This document shows positions 29,152 to 38,456 of a DNA stretch of 64,000 nt, in pieces. The first letter of the stretch is position 1, and every line of letters starts with the position of its first letter. A program made the translations under genes and the position numbers. The stretch covers positions 88,239-152,238 of the forward strand of contig JAFDVW010000001.1 of NCBI GenBank assembly GCA_018268755.1, written 5' to 3'. The notes under the pieces were generated by a model. The model searched no databases, was not told the origin of the DNA, and saw nothing but the letters and a program-made list of their open reading frames with translations. The stretch is from Acidobacteriota bacterium (GTDB lineage Bacteria; Acidobacteriota; Terriglobia; Terriglobales; Acidobacteriaceae).

Positions 29152-31569
29152 CTATTTTGCCGGAGACACCATTTCCATGGCCCAGATAGCAGCTGGGCGC
29201 ATGTACATCGAAGCGCGATAGTGTCCGTCGATCTCCCAGGCTTCCGGTGTACGGAACCAGTAGCCTTGGGTTTCATAGGAGGTGTGGTAAACGCCCCAGG
29301 CGGTGCGATAGGCTTCCTCTTTCATGCCGGCGTTGAGCAGAGTGGCGGCCAAACTAAACGTGGTGCCGATCCAGACTTCCTGCACCTGCTCGTTGGTCTT
29401 GATGATGCTGCCGTCGGCGGCCATACCATTCACGGCGCCCATTGCGCCATTGGCGAACTTCAACACATTGTTGTCGTAAATTTTCTTCAGCGCTTTGGCC
29501 TGCATGTCGCGGGGCACCAGGTCTCCCAGCCCGGACATATCGGCATACCACTGCCCGGCAAGCTGGTCCGCCTGAATGTTGTCGCGGTATTCCGATTTGG
29601 TGTCGTAACTGAAATACTGACCGTTCCACAACTTTTTGATGTAGCTGGCCTGGCTGCGCGCAAACAGGTCATGGTAGCGCGCAACGGCCGGGGCATCGCC
29701 CAGGGCCTTGCCGATTTCTTCGGCAGCGCGCAACGCCGCCAGCCACAGTCCGCCGCAGTAGGCGCTTTCCCCGCGCACCACCCATACATCGTAGGTCTGG
29801 TCGGGATAGCCATCGTTTTCCGGGATGCCGTCGCCGTCGCGGTCATACTGCCGCAGATACTGCAAAGCTTCCTGCACGGCAGGCCAGGTGTATTGCAGAA
29901 AGGCAACGTCCTTCTTTCCGGTGGCCACATAGTCGTGATAGACCATGAGCACAAATTTGCTGTTCAGGTCCTTCCAGCCATTGGTGTCCTGCCAGCCGAA
30001 TTCGTTGGGGTAGGTAAAGGGATCGCCCTGGGGTACACCCAGATCGTGCGGCACCGCGCCTTTGGTCTTGCGTCGACGCAACACCGTCTTGCCTTCCTGC
30101 TCAGACTTCCATTGCCAGATGGACTTCTGCTGCAAGTCTTGTGGCACGGTGTCGGCAAACTGCCGCAGCTCCTGCTTATCGATCTCCGGCCAGAACTTCA
30201 CCAGAGGCATGGAGCCATAAAAGCGCACATCCAGCGTCCCGTAAAAAGGATAGTCAAAACATTCCATGAAGGAGAACGTTGCCGGCGTTTTGGCATCAGC
30301 GCCCACCGGACGGCCCCAGAACGAGCCGCCGTCGGCCAGAATGTACATCTCATTGAACAACATGCCGCGATACCACAGCGGCTTGGATTCGTCGTCGGCG
30401 TATTTCGCCTGCCAGGTGTCGAGCGCATCGCTCCATTTCGCGGCATTCCGCAAGCCGTCGCGCGCAATCTGCCAGGCGTTGCCGCCGCTCGTCCCATAGA
30501 AATCGGTATAGCGCCGGTACCATTGGCGGCCGGAACCAAATTGCACGACCGGCAGGTCCCAGGAAATCACCATGGGCACGGTGCGCTTTTCTCCCGGTTT
30601 CAAGGTGAAGCGGACCGCGATGGCGCCGGCCAGGTTCTCGCCTCCACTTTCCCAGCTGGTATTGCTGTTGGCCAGACGGCCATCTTTGGCAAAGGGGGTC
30701 CAGACGTCGCTGCCGTCCTGGGCGGTGCGGAAGGTGGTCTGGTAACTCACTTCCACGCCGGGCGTTTCCAGGGTGGCGATGGCGAATTGTCCGTCCCACT
30801 CCTGCGCCTGGCCTGAGGGGCGCACCCGGTCGAAGATAATGCCTTTCATTTCTCCCGCCGCACCCTCCTGGCTGCTGGTAAAGCGATTGAAGTTTCCGAT
30901 CTCGACGCCGCCGCTCAAATCGTTGGAAAAGGTCCGGAAAATCCCCAATAGATTGTCCCAGGAGAGCAGTATGGAAACCGTGACATTTTTCTGCGTGGGA
31001 TTATCCGCGTGCCAGCGATAGACCGCCACCGGATAGCTGCTCTCTTTGTAGTTGTCGGGAAGTAACGGCGAGAATTGCTCGAGGGTGACATGGGCGGGGA
31101 ATTTTTCCCAGCGATAGTCGAACCAGGACTTGGGGTAGAGCGAATAGTAATCGCCGGCGCCCACGGGATAATCCCACTTCCAACTGGCCAGTCCGCTGCC
31201 TTCGCGGGGATGCCCGTTCATCAGGACCTGGGCCACAGCTTCGGTGTCGCCCTCCGCCTTTTGATACATCGCGAATTGGTTGGCGTACACCGTCTGATAT
31301 TTGTGGATTCCAGCCTTGATATGCCAGCGGGCAAAGTCGCCGCGATAGGTGCGCGAAAAAGTGCCGGAGCCGAATCCGCCCACCGGGGCGCCTTGCCAAT
31401 AGCCATCGTCAATCATGCCGGAGGCAAGAGCCGGCTTCACGCTGCCGGCTTTTTCGAGGGGCAAGCCGAGGGGCCGCTTCCAGGCCGCGCGGGGAATGGT
31501 ATCTCCCGCCCAGGCCCAGCAAACACTCCACAACAACAGGCATAACAGCGCAGGCTTCCATGGCCGCAT
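29152..31569 (-). CDS. GH116 family glycosidase (bile-acid beta-glucosidase/GBA2-like), exported
   Basis: GH116 enzymes cleave beta-glucosides or beta-xylosides. The 805-residue product, from an ATG with GGAGGA five bases upstream, has a signal peptide (PALLCLLLWSVCWAWA). The N-terminal beta domain shows GGFGSGTFSRTYRGDFARWH, and the C-terminal (alpha/alpha)6 barrel YDVWVVRGESAYCGGLWLAA, YRDNIQADQLAGQWYADMSG and EVWIGTTFSLAATLLNAGM, the GBA2-like pattern. With the GH16 gene downstream it could form a glucan-to-glucose pathway. Confidence 0.9.
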   Translation of the reverse strand: MRPWKPALLCLLLWSVCWAWAGDTIPRAAWKRPLGLPLEKAGSVKPALASGMIDDGYWQGAPVGGFGSGTFSRTYRGDFARWHIKAGIHKYQTVYANQFAMYQKAEGDTEAVAQVLMNGHPREGSGLASWKWDYPVGAGDYYSLYPKSWFDYRWEKFPAHVTLEQFSPLLPDNYKESSYPVAVYRWHADNPTQKNVTVSILLSWDNLLGIFRTFSNDLSGGVEIGNFNRFTSSQEGAAGEMKGIIFDRVRPSGQAQEWDGQFAIATLETPGVEVSYQTTFRTAQDGSDVWTPFAKDGRLANSNTSWESGGENLAGAIAVRFTLKPGEKRTVPMVISWDLPVVQFGSGRQWYRRYTDFYGTSGGNAWQIARDGLRNAAKWSDALDTWQAKYADDESKPLWYRGMLFNEMYILADGGSFWGRPVGADAKTPATFSFMECFDYPFYGTLDVRFYGSMPLVKFWPEIDKQELRQFADTVPQDLQQKSIWQWKSEQEGKTVLRRRKTKGAVPHDLGVPQGDPFTYPNEFGWQDTNGWKDLNSKFVLMVYHDYVATGKKDVAFLQYTWPAVQEALQYLRQYDRDGDGIPENDGYPDQTYDVWVVRGESAYCGGLWLAALRAAEEIGKALGDAPAVARYHDLFARSQASYIKKLWNGQYFSYDTKSEYRDNIQADQLAGQWYADMSGLGDLVPRDMQAKALKKIYDNNVLKFANGAMGAVNGMAADGSIIKTNEQVQEVWIGTTFSLAATLLNAGMKEEAYRTAWGVYHTSYETQGYWFRTPEAWEIDGHYRASMYMRPAAIWAMEMVSPAK

Positions 31570-31734
31570 GAAGGTCCTCCCCTTCGCTCTCTGAATCAAG
31601 CCGAACCCGCTAAATTAGAAAATCGTTATTTTAATGGGCGACAAGATCAGGCCGCGAGCATTGTACTGGGGCCATCGCCAAAAGACAATCCGGAGCAGGC
31701 GAAGGGATGAAGTGGGGAAATTGGGGAAGACGCC

Positions 31735-31770
31735 GGAAAAAACCAAGGCGTGAGCGGAAGCTCACGCCTT
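31735..31770 (-). terminator. Strong Rho-independent terminator after the PEP-CTERM-like gene
   Basis: A perfect 11-bp stem (31745-31755 with 31760-31770, loop GGAA) is followed on the minus strand by six T residues. It ends 25 bases after the stop of the 31795-32439 gene. Confidence 0.85.
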
Positions 31771-31794
31771 CAAGAAGAAGAAAAAACGAGAATC

Positions 31795-32439
31795 TCAGCC
31801 TAAGGAAATCACCCCGTTTTTGACCTTCCAGAAAACACCGCCCGCCAGGGTCACAAAGCTGGCAAACATCATGCCGAGCGATCCATATTCCGGAACGGCC
31901 ACAGCCGGCACCACATTGGTGTCGCCACTGGCCAGCTTCAATGCAGAGCCGGTGAAATAGGTCGGAAGAAAGTTACTGAGTTGCACGGTCACGCCATTCG
32001 CCACGGTCCCATCCGAGAAAGTACCGGTAATGGTGCCCACGAGCGTATAGGCGTAGGTAGCGCCAGGAACGATGGTGATCAATGACAAGGTAACAGGTGA
32101 ACTGAAGGAGCCGTTAAAAATCACGCCGTTCGCCAGACCATTGCTGCCGTTGCCTGTGATCACGAAGCTTCCGCCGGCCGCGAAAGCGCCGCCGGCCTGC
32201 AATGACCCGCTGGTAAGAGCGCCGGTGGTGAAGCTTACGGTACCCAGGTTTGAGCCCACGATCAATCCGCCGCCGATCAGGTTATCCACGGCAGTGAGGG
32301 TTGATCCGCTCAGAGTCAGACCACTGCTCGATCCCGAAAGTGTTCCCCCCACGTTGCTGAAGTCCAGATTGCTGTCCGCCATAGCTGCCAAAGGCAGCAG
32401 CATGGCGAGTGCAAGAATGAAGAGCCCTTTTTTCAACAT
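31795..32439 (-). CDS. Secreted PEP-CTERM-like surface protein
   Basis: The 214-residue product has a signal peptide (KKGLFILALAMLLPLAAMA), a Gly/Ser/Thr-rich beta body (LDFSNVGGTLSGSSSGLTLS and similar) and a C-terminal VPEYGSLGMMFASFVTLAGG followed by basic WKVK. This mirrors the PEP-CTERM sorting signal (VPEP, hydrophobic helix, basic end), with Tyr in place of the second Pro. Exosortase would cut it and attach it to the surface; no exosortase gene is in the window. Confidence 0.68.
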   Translation of the reverse strand: MLKKGLFILALAMLLPLAAMADSNLDFSNVGGTLSGSSSGLTLSGSTLTAVDNLIGGGLIVGSNLGTVSFTTGALTSGSLQAGGAFAAGGSFVITGNGSNGLANGVIFNGSFSSPVTLSLITIVPGATYAYTLVGTITGTFSDGTVANGVTVQLSNFLPTYFTGSALKLASGDTNVVPAVAVPEYGSLGMMFASFVTLAGGVFWKVKNGVISLG

Positions 32440-32835
32440 GCCAATACAGGTCTCCTGAAAAAGATGGGAAGCGTGGTCCCTGGGGAGGAGACAGAACTTC
32501 CAGAGGCGATGGGGATTCGCACTCGCGTTTCTTATTGCATTTGCGATGCCAAAGATGAGAATTCTGGCAAACCCGCATCCATCAAGGGATTACAGCTTTT
32601 CCAAATCTGGGACACCGCTTCTTGCGCAAACTCATGCATAAGAATACGAGTTCTATTCAGCCTGCCCTATAGCACTTTTGGGGGATGCCGGACTTGTGTT
32701 TCCCTCCGGAAAAAATTCAGCCCCCTCAAAGTTTCGCTTGACTTAGGCGCACATTGTCCTCTAATTAAACGATTTAATATGGTTCCGCGCTGCGGCAAGA
32801 AAGCTGCGTGGCCATTTCCAGGGAGGGCCGCTGAG
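32440..32835. other. Gene-free region upstream of the Tat-exported glycosidase
   Basis: No convincing gene is seen in these 396 bases. A palindrome, ATTAAA-CGA-TTTAAT (32764-32778), lies about 60 bases before the next start and 20 bases after a -35-like TTGACT (32738). Its central CG resembles LacI-type sugar operators. The core AAATCGTT (on the other strand) recurs upstream of the GH116 gene at 31620-31627. Confidence 0.4.
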
Positions 32836-35001
32836 ATGACGAAGAAGATTCCTCCACTTTCGCGCCGGGAATTTCTCAGCGCCGCAGCCACTTCGGCGGC
32901 GCTGTCTCTTGCCCCAAAAGATCTGCTGGGCCTGGCCGGCGCGCCGCCCCAGCCTCCTTCCACCGTGCGCGTGAATATCGCGGCCAAGCCGATTCTCTTC
33001 GATCCCGACCAGGCATTGGGCAGCTCCATGGACATTCTGCACGGCGAAATCCTGGACACCATCTACAGTCCGGAGATGGTAAAGGAGTGCCTCTCCGCCG
33101 GATGGGGACCGATCACCTACCGCCTGAATACCGAATTGCAAATCGCCGCCTGGCACTGGAACCCTAATGGCACGTGGAGCGATGCCGTCCACCAAAGTGG
33201 TTACTTCACGGGAAATGCGGAACCCACCGGATTTCTGCGTGATTCTTTCGGTTACCCGCTGCCGCATCGGGGACACACTCGCAACGGCGGCAGCGAGCAC
33301 AGCTATTCGCGCATCACCGACGGCGACCCGGCCAGCTACTGGAAGAGCAATCCTTATTTAAGTAAGAAGTTCACCGGAGAAGACGATTCCCTGCTTCCGC
33401 AATGGGTGGTGGTGGACCTGGGCGCAGTTCATAACTTGAATGTTCTGCGCATCGCCTGGGCCCACCCCTTCGCCACGCAATATACGGTGCAATATTGGAC
33501 GGGGGAACATGCCATGGAGCGCCCTACCTCCGGAGTGTGGAGCGCCTTCCCCGGTGGGATCATCACCCAGGGGCGCGGCGGAGTCGAGACCTTGCAGCTG
33601 GCGAGGGAGCCAATGGCTGCTCGCTTCCTGCGCATTCTGATGACAGCGTCATCCGGCACTTGTAGCACCCATGACGCCAGCGATCCCCGCAGTTCTCTGG
33701 GCTACGCCATTCATGAAATCTATGCCGGCAGCTTCGCCAACAACGGCGACTTCATTGATGCCGTGCAGCATCGCCCTGACCAGAACCAGACAGCGACTTA
33801 CTGTTCCTCGATTGATCCCTGGCACTCCACCTCTGATCTGGATGTGCAGGCGGGAGACCAGACCGGATTTGATCTCTTCTTTACTTCCGGCATCACCAAC
33901 AAATTGCCGGCCATGGTGCCCATCGCCATGGTTTATGGCACGCCGGAGGACGCGGCGGCGCAACTGGCTTATCTGAAGAAGCGCGGCTATTCCATCTCCT
34001 ACGTTGAAATGGGCGAGGAGCCCGACGGCCAGTACATGCTGCCGGAAGATTATGCGGCGCTTTATCTGCAATTTGCTTCCGCCCTGCACCAGGTCGATCC
34101 CAACCTGAAGCTGGGCGGCCCGGTGTTTGAAGGCGTGAATGAAGATATCCGCGTCTGGCCGGACGCGCAAGGCCGCACCTCCTGGCTGGGACGCTTCGTT
34201 GATTATCTGAAGGCGCGTGGACGCCTCGGCGACCTGGCCTTCGTCTCCTTTGAGCACTATCCTTATCCGCCTTGCGAAATCACCTGGACCGATCTCTATC
34301 GCGAGCCGGAACTTATGCGCCACATCCTGGAAGTCTGGCGCGCCGATGGCCTGCCAGAGAACATTCCGCTGATGAATACCGAGAGCAACGTGACCTACGC
34401 GCTCTCCCAGCCCATGACCGACATCTTCTCCGCTTTATGGCTGGCCGACAGCGTGGGAGCATTTCTCAGTGCAGGCGGGGCGGTCTACTACCATTCCCCC
34501 ATTCAGCCGGAACCGCTGCATCCCGGGTGCCATGGTTCCACCACCTATGGGAACTTCGTGGCCAATGAGAAGCTGCAAATCCGCACCCACACGGCGCAGT
34601 ACCATGCCAGCCGCCTGATCAATCTGGAATGGGTAAGGCACGGGGCGGGCGAGCATCGTCTCTACCCGGCGGCGTGTGACTTGAAGGATGCGGCGGGAAA
34701 TTCCCTAATTACGGCCTATGCTGTGCATCGTCCCGAGGGCGAGTGGTCGCTGATGTTAGTGAATAAAGATCAAAGCAATGCGCAGGCAGTGCGGATGGAA
34801 CTTGGAGACAGCGAATTCGCCGGCCCGGTCAAGCTGGTGAGCTTCGGCAGCGAACAGTATGTGTGGCGCTCCGATGGCCCGAACAGTCACCCCGACCCCA
34901 ACGATCCACCGACAAGCCGGACTCTGACTGCCGGGCCGAATGCAGTTTTCACCTTGCCCAAAGCGTCGGTCACCATCCTGCGAGGGCATATGCGCTCCTA
35001 A
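32836..35001 (+). CDS. Tat-exported clan GH-A-like glycosidase with F5/8 type C (discoidin) insert
   Basis: The ATG after GGGAGGG gives a twin-arginine signal (PPLSRREFLSAAATSAALSL), so folded export is expected. The 721-residue product contains a discoidin-like segment at about 145-300 (ITDGDPASYWKSNPYLS, WVVVDLGAVHNLNVLRIAWA, RFLRILMTASS), a carbohydrate-binding fold. It is followed by a TIM-barrel-like part with YVEMGEEPDGQYM (likely acid/base Glu) and LMNTESNVTY (likely nucleophile Glu). The exact family (GH39/GH79-like or uncharacterised) is not clear. Confidence 0.72.
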   Translation: MTKKIPPLSRREFLSAAATSAALSLAPKDLLGLAGAPPQPPSTVRVNIAAKPILFDPDQALGSSMDILHGEILDTIYSPEMVKECLSAGWGPITYRLNTELQIAAWHWNPNGTWSDAVHQSGYFTGNAEPTGFLRDSFGYPLPHRGHTRNGGSEHSYSRITDGDPASYWKSNPYLSKKFTGEDDSLLPQWVVVDLGAVHNLNVLRIAWAHPFATQYTVQYWTGEHAMERPTSGVWSAFPGGIITQGRGGVETLQLAREPMAARFLRILMTASSGTCSTHDASDPRSSLGYAIHEIYAGSFANNGDFIDAVQHRPDQNQTATYCSSIDPWHSTSDLDVQAGDQTGFDLFFTSGITNKLPAMVPIAMVYGTPEDAAAQLAYLKKRGYSISYVEMGEEPDGQYMLPEDYAALYLQFASALHQVDPNLKLGGPVFEGVNEDIRVWPDAQGRTSWLGRFVDYLKARGRLGDLAFVSFEHYPYPPCEITWTDLYREPELMRHILEVWRADGLPENIPLMNTESNVTYALSQPMTDIFSALWLADSVGAFLSAGGAVYYHSPIQPEPLHPGCHGSTTYGNFVANEKLQIRTHTAQYHASRLINLEWVRHGAGEHRLYPAACDLKDAAGNSLITAYAVHRPEGEWSLMLVNKDQSNAQAVRMELGDSEFAGPVKLVSFGSEQYVWRSDGPNSHPDPNDPPTSRTLTAGPNAVFTLPKASVTILRGHMRS

Positions 35002-35053
35002 AGACAAAAGGGGAAGAAGATCGCCTCTTCTTCCCCGCTCCTCGTATAGGTGA

Positions 35054-35518
35054 TTACTGTTGCGGGGGCGCCGCATCCGGAGGCGGATTGTTCTGCCCGG
35101 TCTGGCCCTGACCACCTCGCCGTTCCCAGCCGCGGCGCATTCTGCTCTGCAAGTCGTCGTACTTCTTTTGCTGTTCTTCGTTCAATACAGCTTTGACCTG
35201 CTGCGTCGTGTTCTGGTGGATCTGCTGCATCTTGTTCATGCGGTCCTGACGCGAGAGCGATGCGTCCTGTCGCAGGGCCGACATTTGGTCTCGCTGGTCC
35301 TGCAGGAACGGCTTGATCTTGGCCTTCTGATCGTCGGTCAGGTTGAGCGCTTTGCCCAAATGGTTCAACTGATCGTCTACGCTGGGCGGCCCATGATGAC
35401 GCATGCCACCTGCCTGGGGCGGAGGGGTTTGCTCCTGCGCGTCCTGGGCAAAGACCGGCAGCGACAACGCCAGCGTCAACATCGCGATCATGGCGAAAGC
35501 AAATGTTTTTAGCTTCAT
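35054..35518 (-). CDS. Spy/CpxP-like periplasmic protein (LTxxQ motif)
   Basis: From an ATG with AAGGAG upstream the 154-residue product has a signal peptide ending SLPVFA, a Pro/Gln-rich linker, and an all-helical region with LNLTDDQKAKIKPFLQD and VLNEEQQKKYDDLQ, two copies of the LTxxQ-type motif. Spy and CpxP are periplasmic chaperones or stress sensors. The C-terminus is Gly/Gln/Pro-rich. A longer upstream frame is not supported. Confidence 0.82.
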   Translation of the reverse strand: MKLKTFAFAMIAMLTLALSLPVFAQDAQEQTPPPQAGGMRHHGPPSVDDQLNHLGKALNLTDDQKAKIKPFLQDQRDQMSALRQDASLSRQDRMNKMQQIHQNTTQQVKAVLNEEQQKKYDDLQSRMRRGWERRGGQGQTGQNNPPPDAAPPQQ

Positions 35519-35786
35519 ATGTTTCTCCTTGAGGGACGGAATCTCTGGTTCGCCAGCGGACCCGCGGGAGCTTCCCGGCAACGCCCCTGATTGTCCCTTG
35601 CTTTTACAAACCAAAAGATGGGCAGGAAGTTCCGCGGCACAGGCAAAGTTGCGTCTAGATTGGGTAAAGATATGTAAAGCGAGAATGCTCCAGAATGAGT
35701 ACCCGCCGATGTAGTAACCCAAACTCTGCACTTGTGATACAAAACTCTGTGATGCACTCGCCCCATCGCGTCCTAAGGGGAGACCT

Positions 35787-36713
35787 GTGCTGAGGTCCTT
35801 CTTTATCTCACTTTCCGGCAGCCGCTCTTTGCGCGCCTTCGCCGAACGTTCCTCCTTCGGGCAGCAGCTCTCCGCGCGATTTGTGGCCGGCACCCAGGTC
35901 GAAGACGCTTTGCGGGTGGCCCAGTCGCTGAATTTGACGAACCTTTCCGTTTCCGTCGACAACCTGGGCGAAAATGTCACCAATGCGGAAGAAGCCCGCG
36001 CCAGCGCCCAGCTTTATCACCGCCTGCTGGAGGAAATTGCCGCGCGCCGCCTCAACGCCAACGTTTCCTTAAAGCTCACGCATATGGGATTGGACGTGGA
36101 TGAGTCGCTGGCGTACGAGCTGGTCTCCCGCCTGGTCGCCCAGGCGGCCGCCCTTACGCCCAAGAGCTTCGTGCGCGTCGACATGGAAGGCTCGCCTTAC
36201 ACGCAGCGCACGCTGGATTTTGTCCACAAACTGCATGGGAGGCCCGAACATCGGGGCTGTGTGGGGACGGTGATCCAATCTTACCTGCGGCGTTCCCGGG
36301 CAGACGTGGAGCAGCTGTTGGCGGACGGCATCCGCATCCGCCTGTGCAAAGGCGCCTACAAAGAGGCGAAGGAGATTGCCTTTCAGGCGAAATCCGAAGT
36401 GGATGCCAGTTATGTGGAATTGATGAAGATATTAATGAAGAGCGGCATCTACCATGGGCTGGCCACGCACGATGAACGCATCATTGAGGAAGCCAAGGCC
36501 TTCGCCATAAAAGAAAACATTGCGCGCGATGCCTTTGAGTTCCAGATGCTGCACGGCATCCGCCGCGACTTGCAGCAGAGCCTGGTGCACGAAGGTTGGC
36601 GCATGCGGGTCTATGTCCCCTTTGGCACGGAGTGGTATCCCTACTTCATGCGGCGCCTGGCGGAGCGTCCCGCCAACGCATTGTTTATCGCTAAAAACCT
36701 CTTCAGAAACTAG
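35787..36713 (+). CDS. Proline dehydrogenase (monofunctional, FAD)
   Basis: It oxidises L-proline to pyrroline-5-carboxylate and passes electrons to the quinone pool. The GTG start follows AAGGGGAGA. The 308-residue product has the FAD TIM barrel: VSLKLTHMGLD, FVRVDMEGSPYTQRTLDF, VGTVIQSYLRRS, IRLCKGAYKEA, ATHDERII, and YVPFGTEWYPYFMRRLAERPAN at the substrate site. No P5C dehydrogenase is adjacent. Its stop codon shares a CTAG palindrome with the convergent gene. Confidence 0.93.
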   Translation: MLRSFFISLSGSRSLRAFAERSSFGQQLSARFVAGTQVEDALRVAQSLNLTNLSVSVDNLGENVTNAEEARASAQLYHRLLEEIAARRLNANVSLKLTHMGLDVDESLAYELVSRLVAQAAALTPKSFVRVDMEGSPYTQRTLDFVHKLHGRPEHRGCVGTVIQSYLRRSRADVEQLLADGIRIRLCKGAYKEAKEIAFQAKSEVDASYVELMKILMKSGIYHGLATHDERIIEEAKAFAIKENIARDAFEFQMLHGIRRDLQQSLVHEGWRMRVYVPFGTEWYPYFMRRLAERPANALFIAKNLFRN

Positions 36714-36970
36714 CCACGTTTCTTGGTCGCTGACTTCTTCACCGCGCGTTTCTTAGCCGGCCGTTTGGCAACCACGCGTTTCTTGGCGGGCTTGGCCGCC
36801 ACCGTCTTCTTGATCTTCTTCTGAATGGGTTTGGCCAATTCGCTGGCTTTGGCCGATGCCGCCGCCGTCAGTTGGGTCGCTTTCACCACCAGCGCCCCTG
36901 CCGTCGTCCCCACGCTGCGGGCGAATGAGGTCAACCTATCTTCCTGTACGGCGTGTTTCTTGCTTGCCAT
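36710..36970 (-). CDS. Histone H1-like Lys/Ala-rich basic protein
   Basis: GGAGG lies four bases before the ATG. The 86-residue product has a helical N-terminal half (LTSFARSVGTTAGALVVKAT) and a C-terminal half of KKxxA-type repeats (AAKPAKKRVVAKRPAKKRAV), as in bacterial H1-like DNA-compacting proteins. Function is inferred from composition only. It overlaps the proline dehydrogenase stop by four bases. Confidence 0.65.
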   Translation of the reverse strand: MASKKHAVQEDRLTSFARSVGTTAGALVVKATQLTAAASAKASELAKPIQKKIKKTVAAKPAKKRVVAKRPAKKRAVKKSATKKRG

Positions 36971-37132
36971 GTGTCCTCCGGATTTGAGAAAAGCCCCCTG
37001 CGAAATGCCAGGATTATACAGTCCGGCTTTGTCAGTGTTGTCCCCGGAGACAGGGATTTTTTGAAATCCCGGTTCCCTGCTAACTACCCCCGCTCCTCCG
37101 CGTCAGATACCCAGACCTATCGAGGAGACCCT

Positions 37133-38446
37133 ATGGCCAGAGTTCCGCTCGCCGTATTGCTGCTGGGACTGATCTCGGCTGCGCCGCTGGCGCCCGCACA
37201 AGCCACCTTTCACGGCAATAATGCCCGCACCGGCGTCTATGATTCTCCCGGTCCCCGGCAGCAACCCAGCGTGAAGTGGACGTTCAAAACCGGCGGCCCG
37301 GTGGTGGCCTCGCCCGCCGTGGCCGATGGCGTTGTCTACATCCCCAGTATGGACACGTATCTTTATGCCATCGACCAGCAGACCGGCAAGGAGAAGTGGA
37401 GGTTCCAGTCGCGCATGCCGATCGCATCCTCTCCTGCCATCGCCCATGGAATGCTCTATTTCGTCTCTTCGGCAGGAAGTCTGGGGGCCATCGACATCAG
37501 CAATGGAAAAATCAAGTGGGCCTTGCCCACGGAATATGAGCGCAAGTTTGAGGCTAAAAACCTGCATGGCCTTCCTTCCCCGGCGCAGACCATTCCCGAT
37601 GCCTTTGATCTTTTTACCTCTTCCCCGGCGGTGGCCAATGGCAAGGTGTACTTCGGCAGCGGTGATGGCAACGTCTACGCCGCCGATGCCGAGACCGGCA
37701 CCCTGCTCTGGAAGTTCGCTACTCAGGATGTGGTGCATGCCTCACCCGCCGTGGTCAACGGCGTGGTCTATATCGGGAGCTGGGACAGCCGCCTCTACGC
37801 CATCGATGCCGAAACCGGATTATTAAAGTGGAGCTTCCAATCCGGAGAAGATCCGGTGATGCACAATCAGGTGGGATTTCAGTCCTCGCCCGCGGTGGCG
37901 GATGGCGTGGTTTACGTGGGATGCCGCGATGCTCATGTCTACGCCATTGACGCCGCCACCGGAAAAAAGAAATGGGACTACCCCACCAGCAAGTCGTGGG
38001 TCATCGGCACGCCCGCTGTCCGCGATGGCCTGGTATACGTGGGCACCTCCGACAGCTCACGCTTCATGGCGCTGGACGCCCGCAACGGACGGCTCCGCTT
38101 CAACGTGGATGTGAAGTCCTATATGTTCTCTTCTCCGGCGCTGGCCGGAGATCTTGCCTACGCCGGCGACCACAACGGGCGACTCTATGCCGTGGACATC
38201 AAGGCGGGCAAAATTGCCTGGGAGTTTTCGACGGACGCCTCCCGGAGCGACGGGCTCAAAGTCCTGAACCCCGACGGAAGCCTGAACCAGGAAGTGATGT
38301 ATGCGCCTGTCTTCCGCGATTTCGAGGACATGTATCTCGCCCTGTACAAGTTCACGACCATCGGCGCGATTGTCTCTTCGCCGGTGGTCGATCAGGGGAC
38401 GCTCTACTTCGGGAGCATGGACGGGAACGTGTACGCCCTGCAGTAA
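37133..38446 (+). CDS. Secreted PQQ-type (YVTN/BamB-like) beta-propeller protein
   Basis: The start has GAGGAGA upstream and gives a signal peptide (LAVLLLGLISAAPLAPA). The 437-residue product is a run of seven or so WD-like propeller blades of the form SPAVADGVVYVGxxDxxVYAIDAxTGxxKW, e.g. at VVASPAVADGVVYIPSMDTY and FQSSPAVADGVVYVGCRDAH. This is the PQQ enzyme-like/BamB repeat. No catalytic residues of quinoprotein dehydrogenases were identified, so a scaffold or binding role is likely. Confidence 0.85.
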   Translation: MARVPLAVLLLGLISAAPLAPAQATFHGNNARTGVYDSPGPRQQPSVKWTFKTGGPVVASPAVADGVVYIPSMDTYLYAIDQQTGKEKWRFQSRMPIASSPAIAHGMLYFVSSAGSLGAIDISNGKIKWALPTEYERKFEAKNLHGLPSPAQTIPDAFDLFTSSPAVANGKVYFGSGDGNVYAADAETGTLLWKFATQDVVHASPAVVNGVVYIGSWDSRLYAIDAETGLLKWSFQSGEDPVMHNQVGFQSSPAVADGVVYVGCRDAHVYAIDAATGKKKWDYPTSKSWVIGTPAVRDGLVYVGTSDSSRFMALDARNGRLRFNVDVKSYMFSSPALAGDLAYAGDHNGRLYAVDIKAGKIAWEFSTDASRSDGLKVLNPDGSLNQEVMYAPVFRDFEDMYLALYKFTTIGAIVSSPVVDQGTLYFGSMDGNVYALQ

Positions 38447-38456
38447 GAATCGACGG

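Noticed and set aside
29221..30816. 531-codon open frame on the plus strand opposite GH116
   Set aside because: Antisense shadow of a well-supported family gene.
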